A stretch of DNA of 64,000 nt. Origin: Geobacillus genomosp. 3. GTDB lineage: Bacteria; Bacillota; Bacilli; Bacillales; Anoxybacillaceae. Under the pieces are notes generated by a model. It had not been told where the DNA came from. It did no database searches and was given only the letters and a program-made list of their open reading frames with translations. The stretch lies in NCBI RefSeq assembly GCF_000445995.2, contig NC_022080.4, forward strand, positions 2,452,001 to 2,516,000, given 5' to 3'. Each line of letters opens with the position of its first letter. Position 1 is the stretch's first letter. Both the position numbers and the translations under genes were made by a program. Below are positions 19,435 through 28,829 of this stretch, piece by piece.

Positions 19435-20085
19435 CTAACGGCTTACCCCTTGCACATGAACGCTCGTCGTCCCGAGCAGGCGGCCGGTCATTTTCCGGCA
19501 TTGCGGCAGCGCCAGACCGGCGACCGAGCCGATCGTCACACAAAAAAGAAGCGTGCCGAACGACACCGGACCACCAAGCAGCCAGCCGACAAGCAACACG
19601 AGCGTTTCCATTCCAATGCGAATGTACGCCACCTTCCATTTAGTCAACTCGGTCAGGGCGAGCATTAAACTGTCGCGCGGACCGGCGCCGACACCGGCGG
19701 AAATGTATAGCCCCATGCCATAACCGGACACGATGATGCCCGTCATTAACATTGCATATTGTTCGAGCGGCCATTCTGGTGTTTTCAGCTGGGGAATCAT
19801 CATCCACACATCGATCAAAATCCCAACTGTCACCATATTCAAAAAGGCGCCAAGCCGCGGCAGCCGCCTTACGAGCAGGGCGGAAACCGCGAGCACCCCC
19901 ACCCCGACAATGATCGACCATGCGCCGATCGTCAAACCAAATTGTCGCTGCAGGCCGATATGAAGCACATCCCATGGCGCACAGCCGACGTCAGCTTTAA
20001 TCGTCAACACGATCCCAAACGACATGACGAGCAACCCGGCAAAGTAAATGCTCCACCGCAGCCATGGGATATAAGTATGGGTCAT
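19435..20085 (-). CDS. YczE/YitT-like integral membrane protein
   Basis: 216-residue protein with about five to six transmembrane segments and the family features SFGIVLTIKADVGCAPWDVLH and SAGVGAGPRDSLMLAL. YczE of B. subtilis is needed for surfactin production, but the biochemical role of the family is not known. In B. subtilis no such gene lies between cymR and rarA, so this is a lineage-specific insertion. The ATG at 20085 follows GAGGAGG by ten bases; the long upstream extension has no support. It ends 11 bases before the cymR start and is probably cotranscribed with it. Confidence 0.85.
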   Translation of the reverse strand: MTHTYIPWLRWSIYFAGLLVMSFGIVLTIKADVGCAPWDVLHIGLQRQFGLTIGAWSIIVGVGVLAVSALLVRRLPRLGAFLNMVTVGILIDVWMMIPQLKTPEWPLEQYAMLMTGIIVSGYGMGLYISAGVGAGPRDSLMLALTELTKWKVAYIRIGMETLVLLVGWLLGGPVSFGTLLFCVTIGSVAGLALPQCRKMTGRLLGTTSVHVQGVSR

Positions 20086-20149
20086 GATGGATGCGCCTCC
20101 TCTGTTAAGCCAATCGCCTGTGTTATTATACCATAAATGCCCCTTCCAT

Positions 20150-21445
20150 TCACGACTCAACATGGTTCTCTTGACTCAACTGCCGGAGCCGTCGGTACAC
20201 TTTGGCATAATACTTTTCCTCGCCATGCTCTTTCGGTTCGTAATAGCGAACGCCTTCAAGAACGGATGGCAAGTAAGCTTGGGCCACCCACCCATTTGGA
20301 TAATCGTGCGGATATAAATACCCTTTCCCGTGTCCAAGCACAGCCGCTCCTTTATAATGGGCATCTTTTAAATGGTCCGGAATCTCGCCAAGCTTGCCGG
20401 CGCGCACGTCAGCCAGCGCGGCATCGAGCGCCTTGTAGGCGCTGTTTGATTTTGGGCTCAAACAAAGCTCAATCGTCACAACGGCAAGCGGAATGCGCGC
20501 CTCCGGCAGCCCGATCCGCTCCGCCGCTTCCACTGCCGCCTGCACTTTCACTCCCGCCATCGGGTTGGCAAGCCCGATATCTTCGTAGGCGATGACGAGC
20601 AGCCGCCGGCAGACAGCCGCTAAATCCCCGCCTTCAAGCAGACGCGCCAAATAATGAAGCGCAGCATCGGCATCGCTGCCGCGTACGCTTTTTTGAAACG
20701 CAGACAATAGCGAGTAATAATGATCCCCGTATCGATCATGAATAAAGCCGCGGTTGGCGGTGCATGAGGCAACGATATCCTCATCAATATACAGGCGGCC
20801 GTCGCGTTCATCAGCAGCGGCGACTGCCGCCTCAAGGAGCGAGAGCGCGGCGCGTGCATCCCCGCCGGCCGCCTCGGCAATGCGCCATAACAGCGCCTCA
20901 TCGATGACCACCGGCTTCGCTCCAACGCCGCGTTCCGGGTCAGCGAGCGCCCGTTTTAAAATCACGAGTAAATCAGCCGGCGGAATCCGCTTTAACTGCT
21001 GAATTTGCCCGCACCGGCTGCGGATCGCGGGATTCACCTCATGAAATGGATTTTCGGTCGTCGCCCCAATCAGTGTCACCAGCCCGGATTCCATGTGTGG
21101 AAGCAGCACATCTTGCTGCGCTTTATTTAGCCGATGGATTTCATCGATGAACAAAATGACGTTGCCCGACCATCGCGCCGCTTCGGCCGCCTCTTCGATC
21201 TCCTTTTTCCCGGACGATGTCGCGTTAATGGCAATCAATTCCCGCCCGGCGGTGCGGGCGATGGCATAAGCGAGCGACGTCTTCCCCGTCCCCGGCTCCC
21301 CGTAAAGCAATAGCGACGGCACATACCCTTTTTTAATCATTTTATAAAGCGGTGTCCCGGGTCCGATGATATGCGCCTGTCCGACGATGTCATCAATCGT
21401 CTGCGGCCGCATCCGCACCGCGAGCGGTTCCGTCGTATGTTGCAT
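20150..21445 (-). CDS. rarA: Replication-associated recombination ATPase RarA (MgsA/YrvN)
   Basis: AAA+ ATPase acting at stalled replication forks, related to clamp-loader and RuvB proteins, 431 residues. Walker A is GEPGTGKTSLAYAI (about residues 49-62), Walker [16 protein letters not shown], sensor 1 GATTENP, and the C-terminal MgsA tetramerisation domain contains DPERGVG..., RLLVIAYEDIGLANP and DYPNGWVAQAYLP. The ATG at 21445 has GGGGGG seven bases upstream; the longer frame lacks a site. Transcribed away from rsfA. Confidence 0.94.
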   Translation of the reverse strand: MQHTTEPLAVRMRPQTIDDIVGQAHIIGPGTPLYKMIKKGYVPSLLLYGEPGTGKTSLAYAIARTAGRELIAINATSSGKKEIEEAAEAARWSGNVILFIDEIHRLNKAQQDVLLPHMESGLVTLIGATTENPFHEVNPAIRSRCGQIQQLKRIPPADLLVILKRALADPERGVGAKPVVIDEALLWRIAEAAGGDARAALSLLEAAVAAADERDGRLYIDEDIVASCTANRGFIHDRYGDHYYSLLSAFQKSVRGSDADAALHYLARLLEGGDLAAVCRRLLVIAYEDIGLANPMAGVKVQAAVEAAERIGLPEARIPLAVVTIELCLSPKSNSAYKALDAALADVRAGKLGEIPDHLKDAHYKGAAVLGHGKGYLYPHDYPNGWVAQAYLPSVLEGVRYYEPKEHGEEKYYAKVYRRLRQLSQENHVES

Positions 21446-21691
21446 GCTGATTCCCCCCTTCGTTTCATTGTACAGCGGCAGCGCCCGCTTCGCCAAATAC
21501 AACCTCACCGCTTCTGGCGTAAAACGTCCATTTCTTTCGGTAATATGTAGTAGTAGACTCGTTGAATGGGGCAGTGCAGCTCAGCTGTCATTGCGTATGT
21601 TGAACCAGCCGGCGCCTTACTGCTTTGCACCAATCCTTCGCGGTGCAACGGCAAGCAGGAAAGGGAAAATGATGAAAATAAAGAACGTGAA

Positions 21692-21721
21692 GTTTAAATT
21701 GGAAAAAGAACGGAAAAACTA
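21692..21721 (+). promoter_or_regulatory. Sigma-F promoter of the rsfA-like gene
   Basis: GTTTA (21692-21696), exactly 15 bases, then GGAAAAACTA (21712-21721) fits the forespore sigma-F pattern GYWTA-N15-GGnrAnAnTw at every specified position. It starts about 30 bases before the rsfA ATG in the divergent 310-bp gap, which otherwise holds no gene. Confidence 0.8.
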
Positions 21722-21757
21722 TTATCATATCAACATTACATTTGCGGGGTGGACATC

Positions 21758-22408
21758 ATGAAGACAAGACAGGATGCATGGTCACACGAAGAAGATGTAC
21801 TGCTCGCCGAAACGGTGCTGCAATACATACGCGAAGGAAAGACTCAACTTGCCGCCTTCGAAGAGGTCGGAAGACAGCTGCACCGGACAGCGGCGGCATG
21901 CGGATTCCGTTGGAACGCCGAAGTGCGGAAACGGCATCTTGAAGCCATCGAGCAGGCGAAGAAGCAACGAAAAGAGCGGAAACGGGCGTTAGAGATGATG
22001 AAAAAATGGCAAAAAGAAGCGAACGCTATAACATTCGCCTCTTCCGATGCAACCCAGACCGCCCAAGGGTCATCCTCATTTCTCCCGGCCGCTCCGTTGA
22101 CGCTCGACCAATGCATTTCCTTTTTGCAAACGCTGCAGCGCGATGCGGAACAGTTGGAAGCCGTCCGTCAAGAAAACGAGCGGTTAAAACGGGAACGAGC
22201 CGAATGGCAAGCGCACAATGAGCGGTTGGCGCAAAAATTGGAGCGCTTGGAGGCGCGCCAAACGACTGTCCAAGAAGATTACGAGGCGCTTGTCAAAATT
22301 ATGGCCCGCGCCCGCCAGCTTGCTTCTGAAGAAGGCGAGCGCCTTTCCCTCGCCCAACTGCTTCTTGCCGAAACGGACGAACAAAGCGAACCGATGGCCC
22401 ATTCATAA
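21758..22408 (+). CDS. rsfA: RsfA-family prespore regulator
   Basis: Myb/SANT-like DNA-binding protein of 216 residues. The N-terminal [19 protein letters not shown] and [21 protein letters not shown] form the helix-turn-helix seen in RsfA and its paralogue YlbO; a basic linker and a long C-terminal coiled coil (about residues 125-190, heptad-like with [11 protein letters not shown]) follow. RsfA modulates sigma-F-dependent genes in the forespore of B. subtilis. The ATG at 21758 follows GGGGTGG; a GTG three codons earlier is less likely. Its promoter is a strong sigma-F match, which favours RsfA over YlbO. It is one of few plus-strand genes here. Confidence 0.85.
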   Translation: MKTRQDAWSHEEDVLLAETVLQYIREGKTQLAAFEEVGRQLHRTAAACGFRWNAEVRKRHLEAIEQAKKQRKERKRALEMMKKWQKEANAITFASSDATQTAQGSSSFLPAAPLTLDQCISFLQTLQRDAEQLEAVRQENERLKRERAEWQAHNERLAQKLERLEARQTTVQEDYEALVKIMARARQLASEEGERLSLAQLLLAETDEQSEPMAHS

Positions 22409-22414
22409 CGAAAC

Positions 22415-22449
22415 AAGAGGCGATGACATGCATCGCCCCTTATTTTTTT
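22415..22449 (+). terminator. Terminator between rsfA and tcdA
   Basis: GGCGATG (22419-22425) and CATCGCC (22431-22437) form a stem, then CCCTTATTTTTTT on the plus strand. It serves rsfA and may also end tcdA from the other side. Confidence 0.75.
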
Positions 22450-22460
22450 GCATCGTTTCC

Positions 22461-23222
22461 TTATTCCCCGACACGGGCAATCGGGATATCTTTTAATAAT
22501 TCATTGACCACGTAGGACGCCATAATGAGTCCGGCTACAGATGGAACAAACGCGTTCGATGACGGCGGCATTTTCGCCTTGCGGATCGGTGAAGCGTCAT
22601 TGCCGACGACCTGGCGGACATCCTCGCGGATTTTCACCGGCTTCTCGTCGGAAAAGACGACCGGGATGCCGCGACGAATCCCTTCTTTGCGCAGTTTGGC
22701 CCGGATCACTTTGGCAATCGGATCCGTGTGCGTTTTGGAAATGTCGGCAATGCGGAAACGGGTCGGATCCATTTTATTCGCCGCCCCCATGCTTGAAATG
22801 ATCGGGATGCCGCGCTCCAGACATTGTTTCATTAAATGGACTTTATACATGATCGTATCGGATGCATCGACGACAAAATCCAAGTTATAAGCGAAAAATT
22901 GCTCATACGTCTCTTCCGTATAAAACATTTGCAAGGCGATGACCTCGCACTCCGGGTTAATGTCGGCGATGCGCTCTTTCATCAGCTCGACTTTCGGACG
23001 GCCGATCGTCGACAACAAGGCGTGAATTTGGCGGTTAATGTTGGTAATATCGACATTGTCACGATCCACGAGCACCAACCGGCCGACACCGGAACGGGCA
23101 AGCGCCTCAACGGCGAATGACCCGACACCGCCAACCCCGAGCACCGCGACGGTGGCATTTTTTAACTTTCCAAGCCCTTCTGAACCAATTGCCAGTTCAT
23201 TGCGAGAAAATTGATGAAGCAT
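22461..23222 (-). CDS. tcdA: tRNA threonylcarbamoyladenosine dehydratase TcdA (YrvM)
   Basis: E1-like (ThiF/MoeB fold) enzyme that cyclises t6A37 in tRNA to ct6A using ATP. The 253-residue protein has the nucleotide loop VLGVGGVGSFAVEAL (about 29-43), VDRDNVDITNINRQ, the DASDTIMYK segment and the C-terminal SVAGLIMASYV helix. It lacks the catalytic Cys of ubiquitin E1s, as expected for TcdA. The ATG at 23222 follows GAGGAG by four bases. It lies between rsfA and the 6S RNA gene. Confidence 0.92.
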   Translation of the reverse strand: MLHQFSRNELAIGSEGLGKLKNATVAVLGVGGVGSFAVEALARSGVGRLVLVDRDNVDITNINRQIHALLSTIGRPKVELMKERIADINPECEVIALQMFYTEETYEQFFAYNLDFVVDASDTIMYKVHLMKQCLERGIPIISSMGAANKMDPTRFRIADISKTHTDPIAKVIRAKLRKEGIRRGIPVVFSDEKPVKIREDVRQVVGNDASPIRKAKMPPSSNAFVPSVAGLIMASYVVNELLKDIPIARVGE

Positions 23223-23314
23223 CGTTCTCCTCTCCATTTGTTTAGAAATTGATCATGATGCCGCTTTTTATCCTATCATTAAGGCTGCCCTAGTGGCAAC
23301 GGCATTTTGCTGGC

Positions 23315-23352
23315 AAAACAAAACCCCCTATGCTCTTGCCGGCACAAGGGGC
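23315..23352 (-). terminator. Probable terminator of the 6S RNA gene
   Basis: On the minus strand CCCC-CTTG-TGCCGG-CAAG-AGCATA-GGGG forms an imperfect stem, followed by TTTTGTTTT. It ends the transcript starting at about 23569. Confidence 0.55.
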
Positions 23353-23369
23353 ATCGTTCTTTTATTCTC

Positions 23370-23569
23370 CTATGTATACCAGTCCCAATCGTGCCGTCGA
23401 TGCCTTCGTTTTGAACCCGCTCCCACATAGGTGGGTGCCCTGTTCCAAGGTTTGCGCTTCCCCCGTAACGAAGGGGCATGCACGCCGCCTGGAAACCCCG
23501 GGCTCCCGGATCATCTACTGTTCGGTCAAAACGATGGGTGACCCGACGAACACATTAGGACGGTTGGTT
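23370..23569 (-). ncRNA. bsrA: 6S RNA (bsrA/ssrS type)
   Basis: The tcdA-aspS gap of B. subtilis holds 6S-1 RNA, and this gap carries a matching structure. The ends pair over a long interrupted stem: GTCCTAAT-GTG and CGTCG near the 5' end with CGACG, CAC and ATTGGGAC near the 3' end, and CGTTTTGA with TCAAAACG further in, leaving a large central bubble. The predicted mature length of about 200 bases agrees with 6S-1. A clear sigma-A promoter precedes it and no ORF fits. 6S RNA binds sigma-A RNA polymerase by mimicking an open promoter and is released by pRNA synthesis. Exact ends are estimates. Confidence 0.75.
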
Positions 23570-23575
23570 GATTTG

Positions 23576-23604
23576 ATTGTATCATATTTTTCAGCGTTTG
23601 TGAA
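23576..23604 (-). promoter_or_regulatory. Sigma-A promoter of the 6S RNA
   Basis: TTCACA (23604-23599), 17 bases, TACAAT (23581-23576) on the minus strand, one mismatch from consensus in each hexamer. Transcription would begin near 23569. Confidence 0.75.
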
Positions 23605-23640
23605 CACCTGCTGTTGATGTTTCTCTTTCGAGCGACGCTG

Positions 23641-25416
23641 CTATTCCCGATCGGAGGGCACAACGGTCAGATGCAGTTCCTCGAGCTGTTTTTCGCTGAC
23701 CGGCCCCGGCGCTTCAGTGAGCAGACAGCTCGCGCTCGCTGTTTTCGGGAAAGCGATCGTGTCGCGCAAGTTCGTGCGCCCGGCTAAGAGCATAACAAGC
23801 CGATCGAGACCGAGGGCGATGCCGCCGTGGGGCGGGGTGCCGTATTCAAACGCCTCAAGCAAGAAACCAAACTGGCGGCGCGCTTCTTCATCGCTGAACC
23901 CTAAGGTGCGGAACATTTTTTCTTGCACATCGCGCTCAAAAATGCGGAGCGAACCGCCGCCAAGCTCATAACCGTTTAACACCAAATCGTACGCCTGCGC
24001 GCGGACGGCGCCTGGGTTTGTCTCAAGCAGCGGGATATCGTCGCGCACCGGCATCGTAAACGGATGGTGGGCAGCGTAATAGCGGCCTTCCTCTTCGTCA
24101 TACTCCAAAAGCGGCCAGTCGGTGATCCACAAAAACGCCAATCTCGTTTCATCGACTAAGCCAAGCTCTTTGCCAAGTTTCAACCGCAATGCGCCGAGGG
24201 CGGCGGCGACAACCGCCTTTTTATCGGCGACAAACAGCAGCAAATCCCCCTCTTCGACAGCGAGCAGCTGGCGCAGCGCCGTTTGCTCGTCGGCGTTGAA
24301 AAACTTGGCGATCGGCCCTTTCAGTTCACCGTTTTCCGCTTTCAGCCAAGCGAGCCCTTTCGCTCCGTAGCGGCTGGCAAACTCCGCTAACGCGTCAATG
24401 TCTTTGCGCGAATAGCGGCTTGCAGCGCCTTTGACGTTGATCGCCTTCACTTGGCCACCTTGCTCAACAGCACGGACGAACACTTGAAAAGAAGAGCGAC
24501 GGACAGCTTCCGATACGTCGACCAGTTCAAGGCCAAAGCGCACATCCGGTTTGTCCGAGCCGTAGCGGCTCATCGCTTCGTCATACGTCATGCGCGGGAA
24601 CGGGCGCGGAATGTCGATCCCTTTAGCCGCTTTCACGACCGCCGCCATCATCCGCTCTGTTAAATCGATAATATCTTCTTGGCTGATAAACGACATTTCG
24701 ATGTCAATTTGCGTAAACTCCGGCTGGCGGTCGGCACGCAAGTCTTCATCGCGGAAGCAGCGGGCGATCTGGTAATAGCGTTCGAAACCGCCGACCATCA
24801 ACAGCTGCTTAAAAATTTGCGGCGACTGCGGCAGCGCGTAAAATTCGCCCGGGTGGACACGGCTTGGCACCAAGTAGTCGCGTGCCCCTTCCGGCGTGCT
24901 TTTCGTCAACATCGGCGTCTCGACTTCCAAAAAACGCTCGCCATCCAAAAAATCGCGCACCGCTTTCGTCACCTTATGGCGAAGCGCAAGCGTTTGGAAC
25001 ATGATCGGGCGGCGCAAATCCAAATACCGATATTTTAAACGGACGTCTTCCGCCGCATCCGTGTCGTCAGAAATGGCAAACGGGGGCGTTTTCGCCTCGT
25101 TAATGATGTCAATTCGCTCAGCCTGGATTTCAATGCGGCCGGTCGCGATGTTTGGGTTGACCGTCTCCGGCGCGCGGGCGACGACCGTCCCTTCGACGCT
25201 TAATACATATTCGCTCCGCACGCGCTCTGCTGTCGCCAGCGCCTCAGCCGAGACGTCCGGGCTGGCGACGACTTGAACAACGCCCGTCCGATCGCGCAAA
25301 TCGATGAAAACAAGCCCGCCCAAGTCGCGGCGTTTTTGCACCCAGCCTTTCAATACGACACGCTCGCCGGCCGCCGCTTCCGGCACTTCGCCGCAATAAT
25401 ACGTTCGCTTCATCAT
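23641..25416 (-). CDS. aspS: Aspartyl-tRNA synthetase
   Basis: Class II synthetase of 591 residues. N-terminal OB-fold anticodon-binding domain ([23 protein letters not shown]), catalytic domain with motif 2 [18 protein letters not shown] and motif 3 [15 protein letters not shown], and the bacterial GAD insertion between them. Whether it charges only tRNA-Asp or also tRNA-Asn cannot be decided from the window. The ATG at 25416 overlaps the hisS stop (ATGA), so translation is coupled; the next codon is also ATG and could be used. It is expressed from the hisS T-box leader. Confidence 0.97.
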   Translation of the reverse strand: MMKRTYYCGEVPEAAAGERVVLKGWVQKRRDLGGLVFIDLRDRTGVVQVVASPDVSAEALATAERVRSEYVLSVEGTVVARAPETVNPNIATGRIEIQAERIDIINEAKTPPFAISDDTDAAEDVRLKYRYLDLRRPIMFQTLALRHKVTKAVRDFLDGERFLEVETPMLTKSTPEGARDYLVPSRVHPGEFYALPQSPQIFKQLLMVGGFERYYQIARCFRDEDLRADRQPEFTQIDIEMSFISQEDIIDLTERMMAAVVKAAKGIDIPRPFPRMTYDEAMSRYGSDKPDVRFGLELVDVSEAVRRSSFQVFVRAVEQGGQVKAINVKGAASRYSRKDIDALAEFASRYGAKGLAWLKAENGELKGPIAKFFNADEQTALRQLLAVEEGDLLLFVADKKAVVAAALGALRLKLGKELGLVDETRLAFLWITDWPLLEYDEEEGRYYAAHHPFTMPVRDDIPLLETNPGAVRAQAYDLVLNGYELGGGSLRIFERDVQEKMFRTLGFSDEEARRQFGFLLEAFEYGTPPHGGIALGLDRLVMLLAGRTNLRDTIAFPKTASASCLLTEAPGPVSEKQLEELHLTVVPSDRE

Positions 25417-26699
25417 TTTTCCTCCTCCCGCGTTGCCCGTTCTATTAAAAAGGTCACCAACTCCCCAAACGGCACACTCGTCTGCTCGCCGCTCGCCATA
25501 TGTTTTACAGCCGCTGACTGTTTTTCGAGCTCCTCATCCCCGATGATGGCGACAAACGACGCGCCAAGACGGTCGGCCGCCTTCAGCTGCGCCTTCATTT
25601 TCCGGCCCAAATAATCTTGATCAGCGCGCAGGCCGGCACGGCGCAATTCATAAACGAGGCGGACGGCCTCATCTTTCGCCCGCTCGCCAACCGCAACAAC
25701 ATAGCAGTCGATCCCTTTGCGGACCGGCAGCTCAATCCCTTCTGCCGCAAGCGCCGCCAAAAGGCGCTCAATGCTTAACGCAAAGCCGATTCCCGGCGTT
25801 TCCGGGCCGCCGATTTCTTGCACGAGCCCGTTGTAGCGCCCGCCGCCGCAAAGGGTCGCCGCTGCCCCAAACCCTTCGGCCTCGCTCATAATTTCAAATG
25901 TCGTATGGTTGTAATAATCGAGCCCGCGCACGAGCCGCGCGTCGATGACGAACGGAATGCCAAGCGCTGTCAAATATTGCTTCACCTTTTCAAAATACGC
26001 GCGCGATTCGTCATTCAAATAATCTAAAATCGACGGCGCTGACGCCATCAGTTCATGGCCGCGGTCTTTTTTACAATCAAGAATGCGGAGCGGATTCGTC
26101 TCAAGCCGCGCTTGGCAGTCCGGGCACAGCTCATGAATGCGGCCGGAAAAATGGCGGACGAGCGCTTCGCGGTGCGCCCGCCGGCTGTCTAAATCACCTA
26201 AACTGTTGATCACCAACCGGATGTGTTTTAGCCCGAGCGCTTCATAAATATGCATCGCTAACGCCATCACTTCGGCGTCAATCGCCGGATCGCTGCTGCC
26301 GAGCGCTTCAACACCAAACTGGACGAACTGGCGGAACCGCCCTGCTTCCGGCCGCTCATAGCGGAACATCGGTCCGGTGTAATACAGCTTGACCGGTTGG
26401 CTCGGGCTGCCGTACAGCTTATGCTCGACAAACGCCCGGACGACCGGCGCCGTTCCTTCCGGGCGGAGCGTCAGCGCCCGGCCGCCTTTATCTTCAAACG
26501 TGTACATTTCTTTTTGCACGATATCGGTCGTATCGCCAACACCGCGCAAAAACAGTTCGGTATGTTCAAAAATCGGCGTCCGGATTTCTTCATAGCCGTA
26601 CCGGCGGCAAAGATCACGGGCAATTTGTTCGGCATATTGCCACTTTTCCGTCTCGCCTGGCAGCAAGTCTTGTGTCCCTCTCGGAATTTGAAAAGCCAT
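25413..26699 (-). CDS. hisS: Histidyl-tRNA synthetase
   Basis: Class II synthetase of 428 residues that charges tRNA-His. Motif 2 [18 protein letters not shown] segment ([18 protein letters not shown]), the histidine-A region [12 protein letters not shown] and motif 3 [15 protein letters not shown] are intact; the C-terminal anticodon domain contains [19 protein letters not shown]. This is the catalytic HisS, not the HisZ paralogue, because the His-binding motifs are complete. The ATG at 26699 follows AAAGGAGG by six bases. It precedes aspS with a 4-base overlap and is controlled by a T-box leader. Confidence 0.97.
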   Translation of the reverse strand: MAFQIPRGTQDLLPGETEKWQYAEQIARDLCRRYGYEEIRTPIFEHTELFLRGVGDTTDIVQKEMYTFEDKGGRALTLRPEGTAPVVRAFVEHKLYGSPSQPVKLYYTGPMFRYERPEAGRFRQFVQFGVEALGSSDPAIDAEVMALAMHIYEALGLKHIRLVINSLGDLDSRRAHREALVRHFSGRIHELCPDCQARLETNPLRILDCKKDRGHELMASAPSILDYLNDESRAYFEKVKQYLTALGIPFVIDARLVRGLDYYNHTTFEIMSEAEGFGAAATLCGGGRYNGLVQEIGGPETPGIGFALSIERLLAALAAEGIELPVRKGIDCYVVAVGERAKDEAVRLVYELRRAGLRADQDYLGRKMKAQLKAADRLGASFVAIIGDEELEKQSAAVKHMASGEQTSVPFGELVTFLIERATREEEK

Positions 26700-26717
26700 A
26701 TTCGTCCTCCTTTACAC

Positions 26718-26994
26718 AAAAATAAAAACGCCCTTATCCCCATCATCGATAGGGACGAGAGCGTCATTCCCGCGGTGCCACCCTAATTGAAGCATACAAG
26801 CTTCCTCTTGTCGCCGCTAACGCATGGCGCGCGTTCCCCCTTACTGACGCACGGCGTGTTCAAAGGGAAACCTATGGAGTGTCTTTCGTTAAGCCATCAT
26901 GGAGAAACGCTCGCAGCCTCAGGCGTTTCCTCTCTGGCCATGTGGGCCCTAACTACTTTTCTCCGTCATCGGTTGTCTTGTATTAGGGAAATGT
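26718..26994 (-). promoter_or_regulatory. T-box riboswitch leader of hisS-aspS
   Basis: The T-box AGGGTGGCACCGCG is at 26784-26771 on the minus strand. The terminator follows: CGC-CT-TCCCTAT ... GGGGATAAGGGCG with a run of T (26727-26718). In stem I, an AAGTA element faces GAAAGA and CAC (26881-26879), a histidine codon, just before the lower stem CTCC; this is the likely specifier. The element should induce hisS and aspS when tRNA-His is uncharged. Confidence 0.95.
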
Positions 26995-27000
26995 AATTTT

Positions 27001-27029
27001 ATATTACGGAGAAAACAAGGTATTGTCAA
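27001..27029 (-). promoter_or_regulatory. Sigma-A promoter of hisS-aspS
   Basis: TTGACA (27029-27024), 17 bases, TAATAT (27006-27001) on the minus strand. Starts the T-box leader at about 26994. Confidence 0.85.
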
Positions 27030-27107
27030 GTTGTCTTCCCTGTGAACTTTGTACTGCTACGTCGGCTGAAGGGGGGAAACTTCAAACGGCCTGGATGTAT
27101 TCGTTAA

Positions 27108-27190
27108 CCGGCAGGCAACATGGTTTTCTTCATTCTGAAGATGTATGTTCGACCGCCATGATTGCCAGCATGGCCGTCATCGCCTGCCAA
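27108..27190. other. Unassigned three-way-junction RNA fold between ahpF and hisS leader
   Basis: This part of the 587-bp gap has no convincing ORF but folds compactly. An outer stem pairs 27110-27116 with 27182-27188 (7 bp; two G-U pairs extend it if the minus strand is the RNA). One arm pairs 27117-27121 with 27145-27149 and 27127-27132 with 27136-27141. The other pairs 27151-27160 with 27169-27178 (one mismatch). Junction strands are 0, 1 and 3 bases. No known family is recognised and the transcribed strand is uncertain, though the G-U pairs favour minus. The rest of the gap, about 27030-27107 and 27191-27260, shows nothing clear. Confidence 0.4.
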
Positions 27191-27260
27191 CATTCATTTT
27201 CCTTTTCGCTGCTGCGGACGCACTTTCCAGTTGGAAGTCGGGACTTTCCTCAGGCATATG

Positions 27261-27288
27261 TGAAAGGAGAGCCATTTTTGGCTCTCCT
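27261..27288 (-). terminator. Terminator overlapping the ahpF stop codon
   Basis: AGGAGAGCCA (27265-27274) and TGGCTCTCCT (27279-27288) form a perfect 10-bp stem with a 4-base loop; on the minus strand only TTTC follows. The ahpF stop TAG lies inside the upstream arm. Confidence 0.65.
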
Positions 27289-28816
27289 AATGACGAATCA
27301 AGTAATCAAACGCGCTCAATGCGGCGGTAGCGCCCGCCCCCATCGAAATAATGATTTGCTTATAGGCGCTATCCGTGCAATCGCCCGCGGCAAAGACGCC
27401 GTCGACACTTGTCGCACTGCGTTTATCGACGATAATTTCACCGATGCGGTTCCGTTCAACCGTCCCTTCTAGCCACTCTGTATTCGGCACGAGACCGATT
27501 TGAACGAATACGCCTTGCAACTCAATATGGTGCTCTTCCCCTGTTTCCCGGTCTATATACGTAAGGCCATTCACTTTATCTGTACCGGTAATTTCTTTCG
27601 TTTGCGCGTTTTTGATGACCGTCACGTTCGGCAAGCTGTACAACCGATCCTGCAAAACAGCGTCCGCTTTCAACTCCGGAGCAAACTCGAGCACGGTCAC
27701 ATGTTTGGCAATGCCGGCGAGGTCAATCGCCGCTTCCACGCCGGAGTTGCCGCCGCCGATGACCGCGACGTGCTTGCCTTCAAACAGCGGGCCGTCGCAA
27801 TGCGGGCAATAGGCCACGCCTTTGTTTTTGAACTCTTCCTCGCCTGGTACGCCAAGATTGCGCCAACGGGCGCCCGTCGCGATAATGACCGTTTTGCTTT
27901 TTAACACGGCGCCGTTTTCAAGCTCCACTTCAATGAGATCCTTCTTTTCCAACCGTTTCGCACGCTGCAAGGTCATGATGTCGACATTATAATGTTTCAC
28001 ATGCTCTTCAAGGCTTGCGGCAAGTTTCGGACCTTCCGTGTATTTCACGCTAATAAAGTTTTCAATGCCGAGCGTATCGAGAATTTGTCCGCCAAACCGC
28101 TCAGCAATAATGCCGGTGCGAATGCCTTTTCGCGCCGCGTAAATCGCCGCCGCAGCCCCGGCCGGACCGCCGCCGACAACGAGCACATCGAACGGTTCTT
28201 TATTGGCAAAGTCAGAAGCGTCTACCGTGCTTCCGAGTTTTGCAAGAATTTCCTCAAGCGACATGCGGCCGCTTGCAAACGGCTTGCCATTTAAAAAGAC
28301 GGTCGGCACAGCCATAATTCCCTTTTGTTCTACTTCTTCTTTAAACGCTGCCCCGTCGATCATCGTATGTGAAATGTTCGGATTTAATACGCTCATCACG
28401 TTTAACGCCTGAACGACATCCGGGCAGTTATGGCACGTTAGGCTGACGTATGTTTCAAAACGATAAGTGCCTTTGAGGTTTTGAATTTGGTTCATAACTT
28501 TCTCGTCAACCTTAGGCGGTCTTCCGCTCACTTGAAGCAACGCCAGCACTAGCGAAGTAAACTCATGCCCCAACGGAACGCCGGCGAATGTGACGCCCGT
28601 ATTTTCGCCAACCCGATTGACGCTGAAGCTCGGCGTCCGTTCGAGCTTCGCTTTTTCTACTTTAATTTTCGGCGACATGGCCGTTAATTCATCGACTAAA
28701 GCAAGGAGATCGCGGGAAACTGGATCGTCTCCCGCGCTCACTGTTAAAACAATATCATTCTCCATTAATTGTAGATACTGGGCCAATTGGGCTTTGATGT
28801 CAGCATCCAACAGCAT
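27287..28816 (-). CDS. ahpF: Alkyl hydroperoxide reductase subunit F (NADH-dependent)
   Basis: Flavoprotein of 509 residues that passes electrons from NADH to AhpC. The N-terminal domain has two thioredoxin-like folds with the redox pair TCHNCPD, then comes a thioredoxin reductase-like part: FAD-binding [16 protein letters not shown], the redox motif CPHCDG, NAD-binding [17 protein letters not shown] and the C-terminal FAAGDCTD. The ATG at 28816 has AAGGAGG eight bases upstream. It lies 13 bases after ahpC in one operon. Confidence 0.96.
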   Translation of the reverse strand: MLLDADIKAQLAQYLQLMENDIVLTVSAGDDPVSRDLLALVDELTAMSPKIKVEKAKLERTPSFSVNRVGENTGVTFAGVPLGHEFTSLVLALLQVSGRPPKVDEKVMNQIQNLKGTYRFETYVSLTCHNCPDVVQALNVMSVLNPNISHTMIDGAAFKEEVEQKGIMAVPTVFLNGKPFASGRMSLEEILAKLGSTVDASDFANKEPFDVLVVGGGPAGAAAAIYAARKGIRTGIIAERFGGQILDTLGIENFISVKYTEGPKLAASLEEHVKHYNVDIMTLQRAKRLEKKDLIEVELENGAVLKSKTVIIATGARWRNLGVPGEEEFKNKGVAYCPHCDGPLFEGKHVAVIGGGNSGVEAAIDLAGIAKHVTVLEFAPELKADAVLQDRLYSLPNVTVIKNAQTKEITGTDKVNGLTYIDRETGEEHHIELQGVFVQIGLVPNTEWLEGTVERNRIGEIIVDKRSATSVDGVFAAGDCTDSAYKQIIISMGAGATAALSAFDYLIRH

Positions 28817-28829
28817 TGCATAAGCCTCC

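Noticed and set aside
27108..27190. Hammerhead ribozyme considered for the three-way junction
   Set aside because: The minus strand has GCGATGA and CGAA near the junction but lacks the CUGANGA and GAAA core; the U at position 4 is missing.
27059..27472. Plus-strand frame from the ahpF-hisS gap into ahpF, behind GGGGGGAAAC
   Set aside because: Most of it is antisense to ahpF, spacing to the ATG is too long, and it crosses the three-way-junction fold.
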